Positions 36,137-44,749 of a DNA stretch of 64,000 nt are shown in pieces. The notes under the pieces are model-generated. The model worked only from the letters and a program-made list of their open reading frames with translations. It had not been told where the DNA came from and did no database searches. A program made the position numbers and the translations under genes. The stretch is taken from NCBI GenBank assembly GCA_013388835.1, contig JACAEL010000012.1, forward strand, positions 25,839 to 89,838. The letters are read 5' to 3'. The number at the start of each line of letters is the position of its first letter. Position 1 is the stretch's first letter. Source of the stretch: Candidatus Thorarchaeota archaeon (GTDB lineage: Archaea > Asgardarchaeota > Thorarchaeia > Thorarchaeales > Thorarchaeaceae).

Positions 36137-37802
36137 CGCTGGCCACTCCTTTGCATAGCAGGAACACAGCTGCTGCCATCGGAAGGTCTACTGTCTCATC
36201 GTTATAGGGTCCGAAGGTATCATCTCCCACTCTAAACGCCGGAACACCAAGCGGACTGGGGGGTATCCACACGCGCTGTTCTCCAGTGAATGCAAGACTG
36301 TCTCTGAACGGGTCGAATGTGTCGAGCTGGTCCCTAGTCAACTGCGCGACAATGAACCCCGTCTTGCCGTGGAGACTGCCCATCAGACGAATGATTCTAT
36401 GAACGTCATGTGTGACCGGCTCATCAATGCTTACACCGTAGTCCTCTATGGCCCTGGCTGCAATCTGTCTCCAGAAGCCAAGTCCTATGCCTCTCACCGC
36501 ACCACTAAGGATTGGAGGGTTCCGGCTCAGTCCTTCAATCAACAGCTCTCTGGAACGAGCATCTCTGAGTGACTGAACCCATCTCTCGCGTCCTGTGTAA
36601 CTATCAATCTCCCTGACGAACTTGAGCAGTGCGTCTGCTGTGCGTCCATGCCATCCGGGAGCCTGTCTGTCAGGAATCACAACTGAACTCTCCATTGGAG
36701 CAACAAAGCGGTCACTGTTCAAGCCCTTTCCAGTGATGAAGTGGACGAGCTCCACTCTCGCTGCTGAGTCAAGCCGCTCGACCTCTGCACTGTTGACTCG
36801 GACATGATATCCTCGATGGCCGCTGTAGTTGAGATATATGCTCTGTGGGTCGATACCCAAGTCCGATGTGAGAAACTCATCCACAAGCCGCCTTGCCTGC
36901 GACTTTGCCTCGCTAAGGCACCGGTCACAGAGCCACTTCTGGACCGAGATAGATGTACCGCCACAAGAGGGACACCCTCCCTGAGGGGGAGTACCGGAGC
37001 CGGTCGCTCCGCACTCGGGGTTATTACACACCCAGGCGTCATGCGTTTTCGTACAGGGGAGTGACAGGTGGTCTGCATCTATGTCAAAGACCAACTCAGC
37101 ACCCCGCCATTTCTTCTCCTCCATAGACTTGGCAACAGGCACCTCGTAGAAGGCTGCAGAGTGATACACACCGACGGCGGGGGACTCCACAAGAGCTCTC
37201 ACAAGCTCCTCTCGAGACCCGAAACCGAGGTGCCGAGTCCAGTTGTTCCACTGCAGACCCGGAGTGCCGCACTCTGGACAGACACGGCGCCGTACCAACT
37301 CAGTCCCGCTCCGCGTGCAACCAATCTTGACAACTTCGTCGGCGGTGTGTCTGGAAAGAACCCATCTGCGAGTTGTTTCTCTTTCACTACAGCGCCAGGT
37401 GTGTACAAAGCTCTCGAACGCGAACTCACGTTCTCTGATTCGTGCAGGAGGCCGTATGTTATCGGGACTAGTCCGGTAGTAGTCTTGAAACGTGAGTTGA
37501 AGGAGCTTCTGTCTTCTCCATTCAGCCCCTTGCACATCTACTCCTCCGTGAGAGGGTCTTCGATGACTACTGAGAAACTGGACGGACTTGGAGTTATCGT
37601 TTGCGGGGGCACCACGACTGCCGGGAGGTTGGACAGCCTTGGACGTCTGTCTTCGACCCTGTGTGGCCATAAGTGCAGACTGGACGTCAAGTACCGGACT
37701 CTCACGCAACAGATCTGAGGCGACCCGTTCCAACTCACTTGACAGACTACCTTCTCTCCACACGAGGCGCCAGAACGAAGGTGAGTCGTCCACCTTCAGC
37801 AA
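36129..37802 (-). CDS. priS: DNA primase small (catalytic) subunit PriS with N-terminal extension and GINS-B-like tail
   Basis: Up to 557 residues, versus 330-420 in most archaea. The catalytic core is clear: REREFAF, ELVFDIDADHL (metal-binding Asp pair), a zinc-knuckle region (CNNPECG ... CPSCGG ... CDRCLSEAKS), SGHRGYHVRV and THDVHRIIRLMGSLHGKTG. The first about 105 residues are unlike PriS, and 56 bp overlap pcna, so the true start may be a GTG or TTG near 37763-37733. The last 35 residues (DDTFGPYNDETVDLP) resemble the GINS B domain. It synthesises primers with PriL, which is not in the window. Confidence 0.9.
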   Translation of the reverse strand: MLKVDDSPSFWRLVWREGSLSSELERVASDLLRESPVLDVQSALMATQGRRQTSKAVQPPGSRGAPANDNSKSVQFLSSHRRPSHGGVDVQGAEWRRQKLLQLTFQDYYRTSPDNIRPPARIREREFAFESFVHTWRCSERETTRRWVLSRHTADEVVKIGCTRSGTELVRRRVCPECGTPGLQWNNWTRHLGFGSREELVRALVESPAVGVYHSAAFYEVPVAKSMEEKKWRGAELVFDIDADHLSLPCTKTHDAWVCNNPECGATGSGTPPQGGCPSCGGTSISVQKWLCDRCLSEAKSQARRLVDEFLTSDLGIDPQSIYLNYSGHRGYHVRVNSAEVERLDSAARVELVHFITGKGLNSDRFVAPMESSVVIPDRQAPGWHGRTADALLKFVREIDSYTGRERWVQSLRDARSRELLIEGLSRNPPILSGAVRGIGLGFWRQIAARAIEDYGVSIDEPVTHDVHRIIRLMGSLHGKTGFIVAQLTRDQLDTFDPFRDSLAFTGEQRVWIPPSPLGVPAFRVGDDTFGPYNDETVDLPMAAAVFLLCKGVASVE

Positions 37803-38499
37803 TCTCTGACTCCAGGATCAACGGTCGGCTGGAGCTGAAACGGAGGACGAGTGTATCACCGGAGATGGCCTTTGTGATCTCGGACAGGTAGCTGAGCGCA
37901 TACATCGCAGTGCTAGGCCCTTTGCTCTTGAGGTCGAACAAGTCGGACTCCTCTCCGACCTTGAGTGACACCTCCGCCTCACCGGTGTCACCCTCACCAG
38001 TGAAGACGAGCGTCGTCGCATCTGCGGATATCTTGACATAGCTTGACACTACGCTTATGTCCTTCACAGCCTGTTTAAAGCCCTCAGAGTGCATCTCGGC
38101 CTTGACATCGAGCTCAGAACTCGGCTTCTTGGGCTGATCAGGGGGAGGAGTGAGCATTGGGAGCTTGAAAAGCCGCTCCGCTTGACCAATCATCCGAATG
38201 TAGAACCGCTTCTCGGCCTCGTTGACAGAGAACTCGAGCTTGTCATCTGCAGACATCCGCTTACTCGTCCTAGAGAGCTCATCGACACCCAGACAGATCT
38301 TCTGTTCATCATCACAGTGATACTCCTGAAAGATCTTGTCCGGAAGAAAGATGTCCACCATGGCAGCCTTAGAGGAGTCCATCTGTCTCAGGGACAGTCC
38401 GGACTCGTTAGCCACAAACTGAGCCTCCGTTAACATCGTAGCAATCGCATCAACTATCTGCTTCCACGCCTTTGTGCTGTCCATAACCGCCTTGAACAT
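37747..38499 (-). CDS. pcn: PCNA sliding clamp
   Basis: 250 residues from ATG 38499, preceded by GCGGAGG at good spacing; the longer frame to 38535 is unlikely. It has the two-domain clamp fold with FKAVMDSTKAWKQIVDAIATM, LRQMDSSKAAMVDIFLP, the interdomain loop region LPMLTPPPDQPKKPSSEL, and the C-terminal LSYLSEITKA, LILESEIAEGGRLTFVLAPRV. It encircles DNA and tethers polymerases, ligase and nucleases. It lies between the OB-fold gene and priS, a conserved archaeal arrangement. Confidence 0.95.
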   Translation of the reverse strand: MFKAVMDSTKAWKQIVDAIATMLTEAQFVANESGLSLRQMDSSKAAMVDIFLPDKIFQEYHCDDEQKICLGVDELSRTSKRMSADDKLEFSVNEAEKRFYIRMIGQAERLFKLPMLTPPPDQPKKPSSELDVKAEMHSEGFKQAVKDISVVSSYVKISADATTLVFTGEGDTGEAEVSLKVGEESDLFDLKSKGPSTAMYALSYLSEITKAISGDTLVLRFSSSRPLILESEIAEGGRLTFVLAPRVERR

Positions 38500-38518
38500 C
38501 AATGCCGCCTCCGCAAGT

Positions 38519-38890
38519 CTACCTGACGAGCTCACTTATCACCCTTGACTCAGTCTCCAGTGCCCGCTTAAACTCTTTGATGTCGAATCCCTCAACATCG
38601 TGTGCAAGTATCGCTGCCAGCTTGACCCCCATACCGACACTGTCTCGCTTCTCAACTACCTCGCCAATGACAATGTACTTGTGCGCCACCACCAATGTGC
38701 CTTCGACAAGCACCTCGACCGTCGCGGCCTTGCCAATCTCATCCTCAAGCAGGTCTTGAATGAGTGCAGAGCCCTCTCGCGCCTCGACAACAATCCCGAG
38801 TATTCTCACGAGCCCGCTAGTTCCCTTGAGCTCCCCGACCTTCACAAGTCTTGCTGGGGTTCTCCGTCGGGACACTCGTTCCTCGGTCAA
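38519..38890 (-). CDS. single OB-fold nucleic-acid-binding protein (RPA-like)
   Basis: 123 residues. The strand pattern KVGELKGTSGLVRILGIVVE, then GSALIQDLLEDE, ATVEVLVEGTLVVAHKYIVIGEVVE is an OB fold as in small RPA or Stn1/Ten1-like proteins, followed by a helical C-terminus. It sits between tfs and pcna, ending 20 bp before the pcna ATG. Binding single-stranded DNA at the fork is the likely role, inferred from fold and position. Confidence 0.75.
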   Translation of the reverse strand: MTEERVSRRRTPARLVKVGELKGTSGLVRILGIVVEAREGSALIQDLLEDEIGKAATVEVLVEGTLVVAHKYIVIGEVVEKRDSVGMGVKLAAILAHDVEGFDIKEFKRALETESRVISELVR

Positions 38891-38977
38891 GCTGGCGCAC
38901 CAGTCCTGCAGATGGTATCTGCTCTCTCCTGATACTCTCGGTCAGATATGTATACCTCTATAAGTGTAACTGGTCGG

Positions 38978-39307
38978 CTAGCCACCGTAGTTCCGCCAAG
39001 TGGTCTTGCACTTTGTGCACCGATAGAACTCGGTTGCACCTTCGTCGCTCCGCCGGGTCTGCACGGTCCAGTAGTAGGCCTCCGTGTTGTTACACTTGGG
39101 GCATGTGGCCTTTGTGATGGGCATTGGGATTCCGTCATCTTCGACTACAACAATCTTGTCATGCGGGGTCTTCTCAAGCCTGTGAGAAACGGTGAACGCA
39201 CCTTGGACTGACTTAGTGCTTCCGCAGCTTCTGCACTTGAGGACTCTTGTGCCGTCCTCTCCAGTTGTCGGTACCATCATGGCACCGCACTTGTCGCAGA
39301 ATTCCAT
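38978..39307 (-). CDS. tfs: transcription factor S (TFS/TFIIS-like RNA polymerase cleavage factor)
   Basis: 109 residues from ATG 39307 (MEFCDKCG). N-terminal zinc ribbon FCDKCGAMMVP ... LKCRSCGSTK and C-terminal TFIIS-type ribbon CPKCNNTEAYYWTVQTRRS followed by DE and YRCTKCKTTWRNYG. The acidic DE pair in RSDEGATEF is the catalytic hairpin that induces transcript cleavage in stalled RNA polymerase. Length is typical (100-115). The longer frame to 39349 is unlikely. Confidence 0.95.
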   Translation of the reverse strand: MEFCDKCGAMMVPTTGEDGTRVLKCRSCGSTKSVQGAFTVSHRLEKTPHDKIVVVEDDGIPMPITKATCPKCNNTEAYYWTVQTRRSDEGATEFYRCTKCKTTWRNYGG

Positions 39308-39390
39308 CGCTAGATCTCCGTGGCATGCCAAGTACGCTGTGAAACTCAATTAAGCCTTACTGACTGGCGGCACAATTCAACTTGTGGTGA

Positions 39391-39882
39391 CTACAAGTTC
39401 TCAGTCACTGCAGAGTCGCATGTCGTGCTGGATGTGTTCTTCATGTGTGCAGGTAATGCATCAATCAGAAAGACCAGGAGCTGCCGGAATGCATGTACTG
39501 CGGCCTCCTGCTGTCTTCGCCTGCTCGACTGCGGAACGGTCTCGAGATTCTGACTGAGAACAGCCACAATCTGGTCGGTGCTCGTCCTCCGGGAGAGCCA
39601 CAGATAGGCAGCCAGTGCCTCATAAGCATCTCCCGCGCGTCCGGTGTCGGACCGTCTGCCAATGCAGTGATACACGCTGCTCCCGCGAATCGACTTGGCC
39701 AGCACTGTGTCACTCACTTTTTCACCCAGAGCTCTTCCTGCGACCGCGGACTTGGCCAACGAGAAACACAGATTGAGTAGGTTGTCACCTATCTGCGCAA
39801 GCCCCGAGTCGTTGAGTATCTCCTTCAGACTGCTCTGCTGAATCAAAAGGTCCCACAAGACAGACCTCTCCGAGGAGCGCAT
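39391..39882 (-). CDS. archaeal RNase III-like family protein
   Basis: 163 residues. The helical signature LAQIGDNLLNLCFSLAKSAV, GEKVSDTVLAKSIRGS, then GRAGDAYEALAAYLWLSR matches the small archaeal RNase III-like proteins, with acidic residues (GD, DA, E) in the catalytic-domain positions. There is no double-stranded RNA-binding domain. The role is poorly known; location between rpoL and tfs suggests RNA metabolism. It ends 84 bp before the tfs start. Confidence 0.75.
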   Translation of the reverse strand: MRSSERSVLWDLLIQQSSLKEILNDSGLAQIGDNLLNLCFSLAKSAVAGRALGEKVSDTVLAKSIRGSSVYHCIGRRSDTGRAGDAYEALAAYLWLSRRTSTDQIVAVLSQNLETVPQSSRRRQQEAAVHAFRQLLVFLIDALPAHMKNTSSTTCDSAVTENL

Positions 39883-39891
39883 ACCAGATGG

Positions 39892-40182
39892 TCACTCAAG
39901 AGTCTGACCACTGACTGACTGGTGGAAACGTTTCCTGAAGTCCTCGGTCCTCGCAAGCATCTTTTCCAAGGCTTCTCTGAGAACGACATTGGCCTGTCGC
40001 TTCTTGGTCTTCAGAGTGAAGACGGGGCTGGCTAGGAGGGGGTGGTCAATGTTGTAGCCTGCAAAGTCCACCGCGGGCTCCTCCAAGAGCGTCTTTCGGA
40101 GAAGATTACAGAACGAGTGGCCTTCACCTTCAATGTCAATTCTAATCTCATGCTTCGAGTTGACTACAATTCGTGGTTTCAC
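39892..40182 (-). CDS. rpoL: DNA-directed RNA polymerase subunit L (Rpb11-like)
   Basis: 96 residues. The Rpb11/RpoL fold is clear from GEGHSFCNLLRKTLLEE, VDFAGYNIDHPLLASP and the C-terminal helix LREALEKMLARTEDFRKRF. It dimerises with RpoD in the polymerase assembly platform. It lies 3 bp after csl4 and 9 bp before the RNase III-like gene, so these are co-transcribed. Confidence 0.95.
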   Translation of the reverse strand: MKPRIVVNSKHEIRIDIEGEGHSFCNLLRKTLLEEPAVDFAGYNIDHPLLASPVFTLKTKKRQANVVLREALEKMLARTEDFRKRFHQSVSGQTLE

Positions 40183-40185
40183 TCT

Positions 40186-40941
40186 CTATCGCCTCCGGTC
40201 ACCTGTACGTCTCGAGCCGCCGCTTCCTCGGCGACCACGAGAGAATCCCTGGGAACTCTCTCTCTGTCCATGGGAGCGACCTCCCCGCCCAGACGGTGGG
40301 GCTCCGGGCCGTTCTCGATCGTAGGTCTGCCTGCGTCTGACGGCCAAGTCCGGACGCGCTTCGAGACCAAACCGCAGTCCGTAGTCATTGGCCACCTCTC
40401 GAGTCTCTCTGTTCTCACACCTCAGACAGAAGAGATTGTTGTGCGAAGTCAATGTCAGAGGATTACCGCACTTTCTACACTTGGCCAGTATGACACCGAA
40501 CTCAGGGCCCACCAGACTCAGCTGGATTGGTAGCTTGTATGTGTTCATAGCCGCTGCGCGTACAATGTCTCCAGGGCTGAGAACATCATGCATGGACTTC
40601 ACGTACCGTCGCGTGACGTTGCTTATGTGCACCTCACCTATGGCATAGCTGTGTATGTCCTCGTCATTGTTTTTCACAATGGCCACTTCAGCACGCTGGT
40701 CGAAGACGTCTGTGACTTCACCCACCAATGCATCACCTTGAACCGGGAGACAGAGGCGCGTTCGACCATTATGGTCGAGCACCTGAACGCTCCTGTTCTT
40801 CAGGTCGATTGATACAGACCCAGATGTTGCAGCATACACAACACCGTCTTCTTCGTACGTCCCGTAGCTCGGCAACAGCTCCTCAATCACGCAAAGCCTG
40901 TCGCCTGGCACCACTATGTCGCCGCTCTTCACTTCTGCCAT
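40186..40941 (-). CDS. csl4: exosome RNA-binding subunit Csl4 with Arg/Gly-rich tail
   Basis: 251 residues from ATG 40941 (in-frame start at 40950 possible). It has an N-terminal domain (KSGDIVVPGDRLCVIEELLP), a central S1 domain (GDALVGEVTDVFDQRAEVAI, IGEVHISNVTRRYVKSM, FSPGDIV-like LSPGDIVRAAAM) and a zinc ribbon (KCRKCGNPL, FCLRCENRETR). A C-terminal tail of about 45 residues rich in R, G and S (RGGRSH, RGRRGSGGSRR) is not part of usual Csl4, which ends after the zinc ribbon at 180-200 residues. Csl4 caps the archaeal exosome. The 5' end overlaps the methyltransferase gene by about 60 bp. Confidence 0.92.
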   Translation of the reverse strand: MAEVKSGDIVVPGDRLCVIEELLPSYGTYEEDGVVYAATSGSVSIDLKNRSVQVLDHNGRTRLCLPVQGDALVGEVTDVFDQRAEVAIVKNNDEDIHSYAIGEVHISNVTRRYVKSMHDVLSPGDIVRAAAMNTYKLPIQLSLVGPEFGVILAKCRKCGNPLTLTSHNNLFCLRCENRETREVANDYGLRFGLEARPDLAVRRRQTYDRERPGAPPSGRGGRSHGQRESSQGFSRGRRGSGGSRRTGDRRR

Positions 40942-41569
40942 TCTGCCCACCGTTAGTGCATATACGATACAAATCCACGCTGACTTGGTGCGTCTGCTTC
41001 TTATGAAACTCGTACAGTCGGCTCATCTGGAACTGGAAATTCTCAACTTGAGTGATCGTTCCTCCAAGGTCCTTGACGGTATCCTTCAGGAATGCTCTGT
41101 TCTTGTCACTTGCCAAGTGTAGGCTATACGTGACACTGGAGATTGCCAGTGCCTTCCTCAGAAAGGCCACGTCAGCGCCACGTTTCTGAACGCCGAAGGG
41201 GGGGTTCATGACAACGGTGTCGACTGGGAATCTCAGTTCTAGAGCGGAGACATCCCCGAGGACCCAGTCTGTGGTGTCCTCTTTGCTGAGCAGTTCTGCG
41301 TTCCTTCGAGACACCTTTAAGGCTTTGGATTGCACGTCAACGCCAATCACGAACTTGGCACCCAGCAGTGCAGCGCCAATTGCGAATATACCATCGCCAC
41401 ATCCCAAGTCGCACACCGTCCTTCCTGTGATGTCCCCATGCTCCATCTGAGCAGCGAACAGCACAGACGCCACTGTGCCTGCTGGAGTAGGATACTGTTC
41501 CAGTGACACATCCAGTTCATGAGTCCGCTCCAATGACTGAAGAGCCATCTCTAGTTCCTTGAGACGCAT
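40883..41569 (-). CDS. METTL5-like rRNA N6-adenine methyltransferase
   Basis: 228 residues from ATG 41569 (MRLKELEMALQSLE). Motif I is CDLGCGDGIFAIGAALLGA, motif II VIGVDVQSKAL, and the catalytic motif is MNPPFGVQKRGADVAFL. N-terminal LEQYPTPAGTVASVLF is characteristic of METTL5 and its archaeal homologues, which methylate an adenosine of small-subunit rRNA. The last about 20 residues overlap csl4. It is the first gene of the leftward cluster; a TATA-like CTTATATAAAC (minus strand, 41703-41713) lies upstream. Confidence 0.88.
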   Translation of the reverse strand: MRLKELEMALQSLERTHELDVSLEQYPTPAGTVASVLFAAQMEHGDITGRTVCDLGCGDGIFAIGAALLGAKFVIGVDVQSKALKVSRRNAELLSKEDTTDWVLGDVSALELRFPVDTVVMNPPFGVQKRGADVAFLRKALAISSVTYSLHLASDKNRAFLKDTVKDLGGTITQVENFQFQMSRLYEFHKKQTHQVSVDLYRICTNGGQNGRSEERRHSGARRQALRD

Positions 41570-41875
41570 CCCATCTAATCCCCGTTCATCGTGAGTTGGA
41601 CGGTGTCTGACACAGGGGACTCTCACTCCTAGTGAACAGCACTGGAGTCACTCGGTCAGGTCAGTCAGTGCCTGTCGACCTGAGAAGAAACGAGTATACG
41701 TCTGTTTATATAAGCCCGCACACGACGCACTCAAGTCGGTCCGGCTTCTGCATGGCTGTTGTGAGTCCAACCGGGAATCGCTCTTCCGACCAGGTCAGCT
41801 ATTGGCCATTCCCGTCGGGCGGACGTCGCGTGATGACGTAATACCTAGCCTTATCTTCTCCATGAGCTCCATAGG

Positions 41876-41895
41876 CTCCACAGGAAATGCAGTAG
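41876..41895. promoter_or_regulatory. ORB-like origin recognition box candidate upstream of orc1/cdc6
   Basis: CTCCACAGGAAATGCAGTAG, 20 nt before the orc1/cdc6 start, resembles the mini-ORB core (a TTCCA-N-TGGAAA-type dyad with the GAAA side intact) bound by Orc1/Cdc6 at archaeal origins. Only one copy is convincing; no G-string clearly follows. Location in the 290-bp region between divergent METTL5-like and orc1/cdc6 genes supports an origin. From memory of the consensus, so tentative. Confidence 0.35.
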
Positions 41896-41914
41896 AAATA
41901 CACCTGTCTTTCTA

Positions 41915-43177
41915 ATGGAGATGGAATGGATGGAGAAGCCCCTAGACAAGCTCTTTGACAAGTTCATTCAAGGCCAGGGCATCTTCAGGAATCGAAATGC
42001 TCTTCGACCGACGTTCGTCCCTGACACACTCCCTTATCGGGATGAACAGATGAGCCGAATAGCGTCCATACTTGGCCCTGCCCTGAGAGGCGCCCCTCCA
42101 TCCAACATTCTCTGCTACGGAAAGACCGGGACTGGCAAGACAGTGGTTGCAAGATACGTTCTGAACATGCTCGTGGAGAAGGCACAGGAGAGCGGAATCA
42201 AGCCACCAATAACCGCCTATGTCAACTGTCGCATAGTGGGCACCAACTACAGGGTACTCAAGAGACTCTGCGACCAGATTGACGCGACCATGCCAGATGG
42301 GTCCGAGGTTCCATTCACCGGACTTCCAACCGATGAGATAAGGGACCTGCTCAAGAGCAAGCTCGACGAGGAGTCTAACATACTCACAATAGTCCTTGAT
42401 GAGGTCGACAGCCTTCTCAAACGGGACGTCAGTCAGGGCAACGACATCCTCTACGGACTGACCCGCATGAATGGAGAACTTGAGAGCAGCAGAGTGTCGA
42501 TAATAGGCATCAGCAACGACCTCAAGTTCAAAGAGATGCTGGACCCAAGAGTACTCAGCTCGCTTGGCGAAGAGGAGGTGATATTCCCACCCTACAATGC
42601 AGTCGAACTGAGAGGGATACTTGAACAGCGGGTCAAGATGGCATTCACGGACGAAGCAGTATCTGACGAGGGTGTCATAAACCTCGTGGGGGCTCTCGCA
42701 GCTCAGGAACATGGTGATGCACGTCGTGCTCTTGACCTGCTGAGGACAGCAGGAGAACTTGCGGAGAGGAGAGGAGACGACAAGGTCACCCAAGACCATG
42801 TTCGCGAGGCACAGAAGGTCCTAGAGAGAGACAGCGTGAGTGAGGCCATCAAGACGCTCCCCATGCAGTCCAAGGCCGTGCTGTTGGCGGTCTATGCCCT
42901 AGCAAGTAGAGGCCAGAAGGACATCTTCACCGGTGAGTGTTTCAATGTCTACTCCGAGATAGCACACGCCCTGTCAATTGACACACTCACTCAGAGAAGA
43001 GTCTCCGACCTGATATCGGAGCTAGACATGCTGGGTCTGATCAATACAACGGTCATATCGAAGGGTAGGTATGGAAGAACGAAGAAGATTCGGCTGGCCG
43101 TGAGCAAGTCGCAGATATCGACCATTCTCGACGAGGACCCGCGCCTCAGTAAGATTGCAAAGACCATCCTGTCATAG
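41915..43177 (+). CDS. Orc1/Cdc6 replication initiator
   Basis: 420 residues. AAA+ ATPase with Walker A GKTGTGKT, Walker B LDEVDSLL, sensor 1 ISIIGISND-like IIGISNDLKF, sensor 2 HGDARRALDLLR, and a C-terminal winged helix (TGECFNVYSEIAHALSI, RVSDLISELDMLGLI). It binds origin boxes and loads MCM. The length is typical. It diverges from the replication/transcription cluster, so replication initiation and replisome genes flank the same probable origin. Confidence 0.95.
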   Translation: MEMEWMEKPLDKLFDKFIQGQGIFRNRNALRPTFVPDTLPYRDEQMSRIASILGPALRGAPPSNILCYGKTGTGKTVVARYVLNMLVEKAQESGIKPPITAYVNCRIVGTNYRVLKRLCDQIDATMPDGSEVPFTGLPTDEIRDLLKSKLDEESNILTIVLDEVDSLLKRDVSQGNDILYGLTRMNGELESSRVSIIGISNDLKFKEMLDPRVLSSLGEEEVIFPPYNAVELRGILEQRVKMAFTDEAVSDEGVINLVGALAAQEHGDARRALDLLRTAGELAERRGDDKVTQDHVREAQKVLERDSVSEAIKTLPMQSKAVLLAVYALASRGQKDIFTGECFNVYSEIAHALSIDTLTQRRVSDLISELDMLGLINTTVISKGRYGRTKKIRLAVSKSQISTILDEDPRLSKIAKTILS

Positions 43178-43451
43178 ATCAGGTGGAAGACAGCCACCGA
43201 AAGACCGAGGGCTCGTGGGAAACTGAAGTGTGGGGAGGTGCGGCAGAACGTCAGAGTCTAGACACTCGATTAGTTCTGGATGGCGTCGCGTATGTGACAG
43301 TACATAGAGACAGTGAGATGGAGGAAGCCCGATACTCCGGCCGACCTCAAGGAGAGCTTGGTCCTAGTGCAGTCGACAAGTAATGACGCGAGTCCGGTGT
43401 CAGACTGAATCCAACCGACAATGAGTGGATTCTCGGAGGGCAGAATGGGCC

Positions 43452-44651
43452 TTACAGACCGAACACGGGGAAGAATTGGGTCTTTGCTGCGCTTATCGCC
43501 TCGTCTACAGCCCTTCGGATGTTCGATTCATGTTCACAACTCACTCTATGGGGTCGGTCGGTCCAGCAGTCGCGGTCAACGACATAGCCGTGTCTGGCAC
43601 AGAGGTCAATCCACTCGCGAGGGAGTTCAGGAGGCAGCGAGAGGCCGGCTATCTCTGCTAGCACCAGTGTCCAGACTTTGGCCGTGGAGACTGGGTTGTA
43701 GCCACCGCCACCTGTGATGACCAACCCGCTTCCATGGCGGTGTGTGAGCTTCTTGGCAGTCTTGGCCATCCGGACGTATGTGTCATTGGTCAGCATCAGG
43801 TCTGCCAGCGGGTCGCCCTGATGACAGTCGGCACCCACGTCCCAGAAGACCAGGTCGGGCTTGTAAGCAGACCATATTGGGACGATGACATCCTCAAAGG
43901 CTCTCCAGAACTCGAAATCGTCGGTAAGAGGTGGGAGAGGTATGTTGACGGAGTATCCCTTGCCATCACCATAGCCAATCTCGTCGGATTGCCCTGTGCC
44001 CGGGAAGAAGCCGAGTGAGAACTCGTGGGTCGAAATCGTCAGTACGTTCCTGTCAACATAGAACGCCTGTTGTGTTCCATCGCCGTGATGGACATCAGTG
44101 TCCAGGTAGAGCACTCTCTTGTCGGGAAACATGGCTCGATACTTCTTGATGGCTATGACGCAGTCGTTGTAATAGCAGAAGCCCGAGGCTCTGCTCTCCG
44201 TGGCATGATGAAGGCCGCCATAGAATGAGACTGCGTTCTTGAACCGTCCTGTAGCGACCCCCATGACCGAGTCTATGCTCGCACCGACAGGGTATGCAGC
44301 ATAGAGGTGGAAGTCTTGGAACACAGGGCACGCGTCGGTGTCCAGGCCGAATCTTGATGAGAAGGCATTGCCCAAATTCCCAAATAGCTCAATCGTCTCG
44401 ATGTATGATATATCATGGTAGATTCTCAGCTCATCCCTCGATGCGATGCGCATAGGAGCCACAGTGACCGCGGGTCTGTCCAAGAGTCCACACATAGAGG
44501 GGAGAGCCCATGTGATCTCGAATCTGGCACGATTCCAGAACGGATTGGGGACCGCACTCATCCTGTGCAGATGGTCTATGCCATCAAGCTTCATCATCTC
44601 TTCGGGACTGAAGACTGCAGTCGTCGCTTCCAAGTGCGGTCCCTCATTCAT
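43452..44651 (-). CDS. histone-deacetylase superfamily protein (AcuC-like)
   Basis: 399 residues from ATG 44651 (MNEGPHLE). The zinc-hydrolase signature is complete: GGLHHATESRASGFCYYND, the ligands DTDVHHGDG (Asp, His) and GADCHQGDPL (Asp), and the catalytic-pocket GGGGYN. It is closest in layout to class I HDAC/AcuC. Archaeal members may deacetylate Alba, acetyl-CoA synthetase or small molecules; the substrate is unknown. It lies convergent with orc1/cdc6 across a 274-bp gap. Confidence 0.93.
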   Translation of the reverse strand: MNEGPHLEATTAVFSPEEMMKLDGIDHLHRMSAVPNPFWNRARFEITWALPSMCGLLDRPAVTVAPMRIASRDELRIYHDISYIETIELFGNLGNAFSSRFGLDTDACPVFQDFHLYAAYPVGASIDSVMGVATGRFKNAVSFYGGLHHATESRASGFCYYNDCVIAIKKYRAMFPDKRVLYLDTDVHHGDGTQQAFYVDRNVLTISTHEFSLGFFPGTGQSDEIGYGDGKGYSVNIPLPPLTDDFEFWRAFEDVIVPIWSAYKPDLVFWDVGADCHQGDPLADLMLTNDTYVRMAKTAKKLTHRHGSGLVITGGGGYNPVSTAKVWTLVLAEIAGLSLPPELPREWIDLCARHGYVVDRDCWTDRPHRVSCEHESNIRRAVDEAISAAKTQFFPVFGL

Positions 44652-44749
44652 TGATGCGGCCCGGAAAGACACAGGCTATTAATCATGCTGGAATGTCCCA
44701 TACCTAGCTCGAAACGCTCTTCTGAGAGAATGCTGACGACAGACCCACA

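Noticed and set aside
43183..43383. 66-codon frame after orc1/cdc6
   Set aside because: It starts with GTG without an SD and shows no domain pattern.
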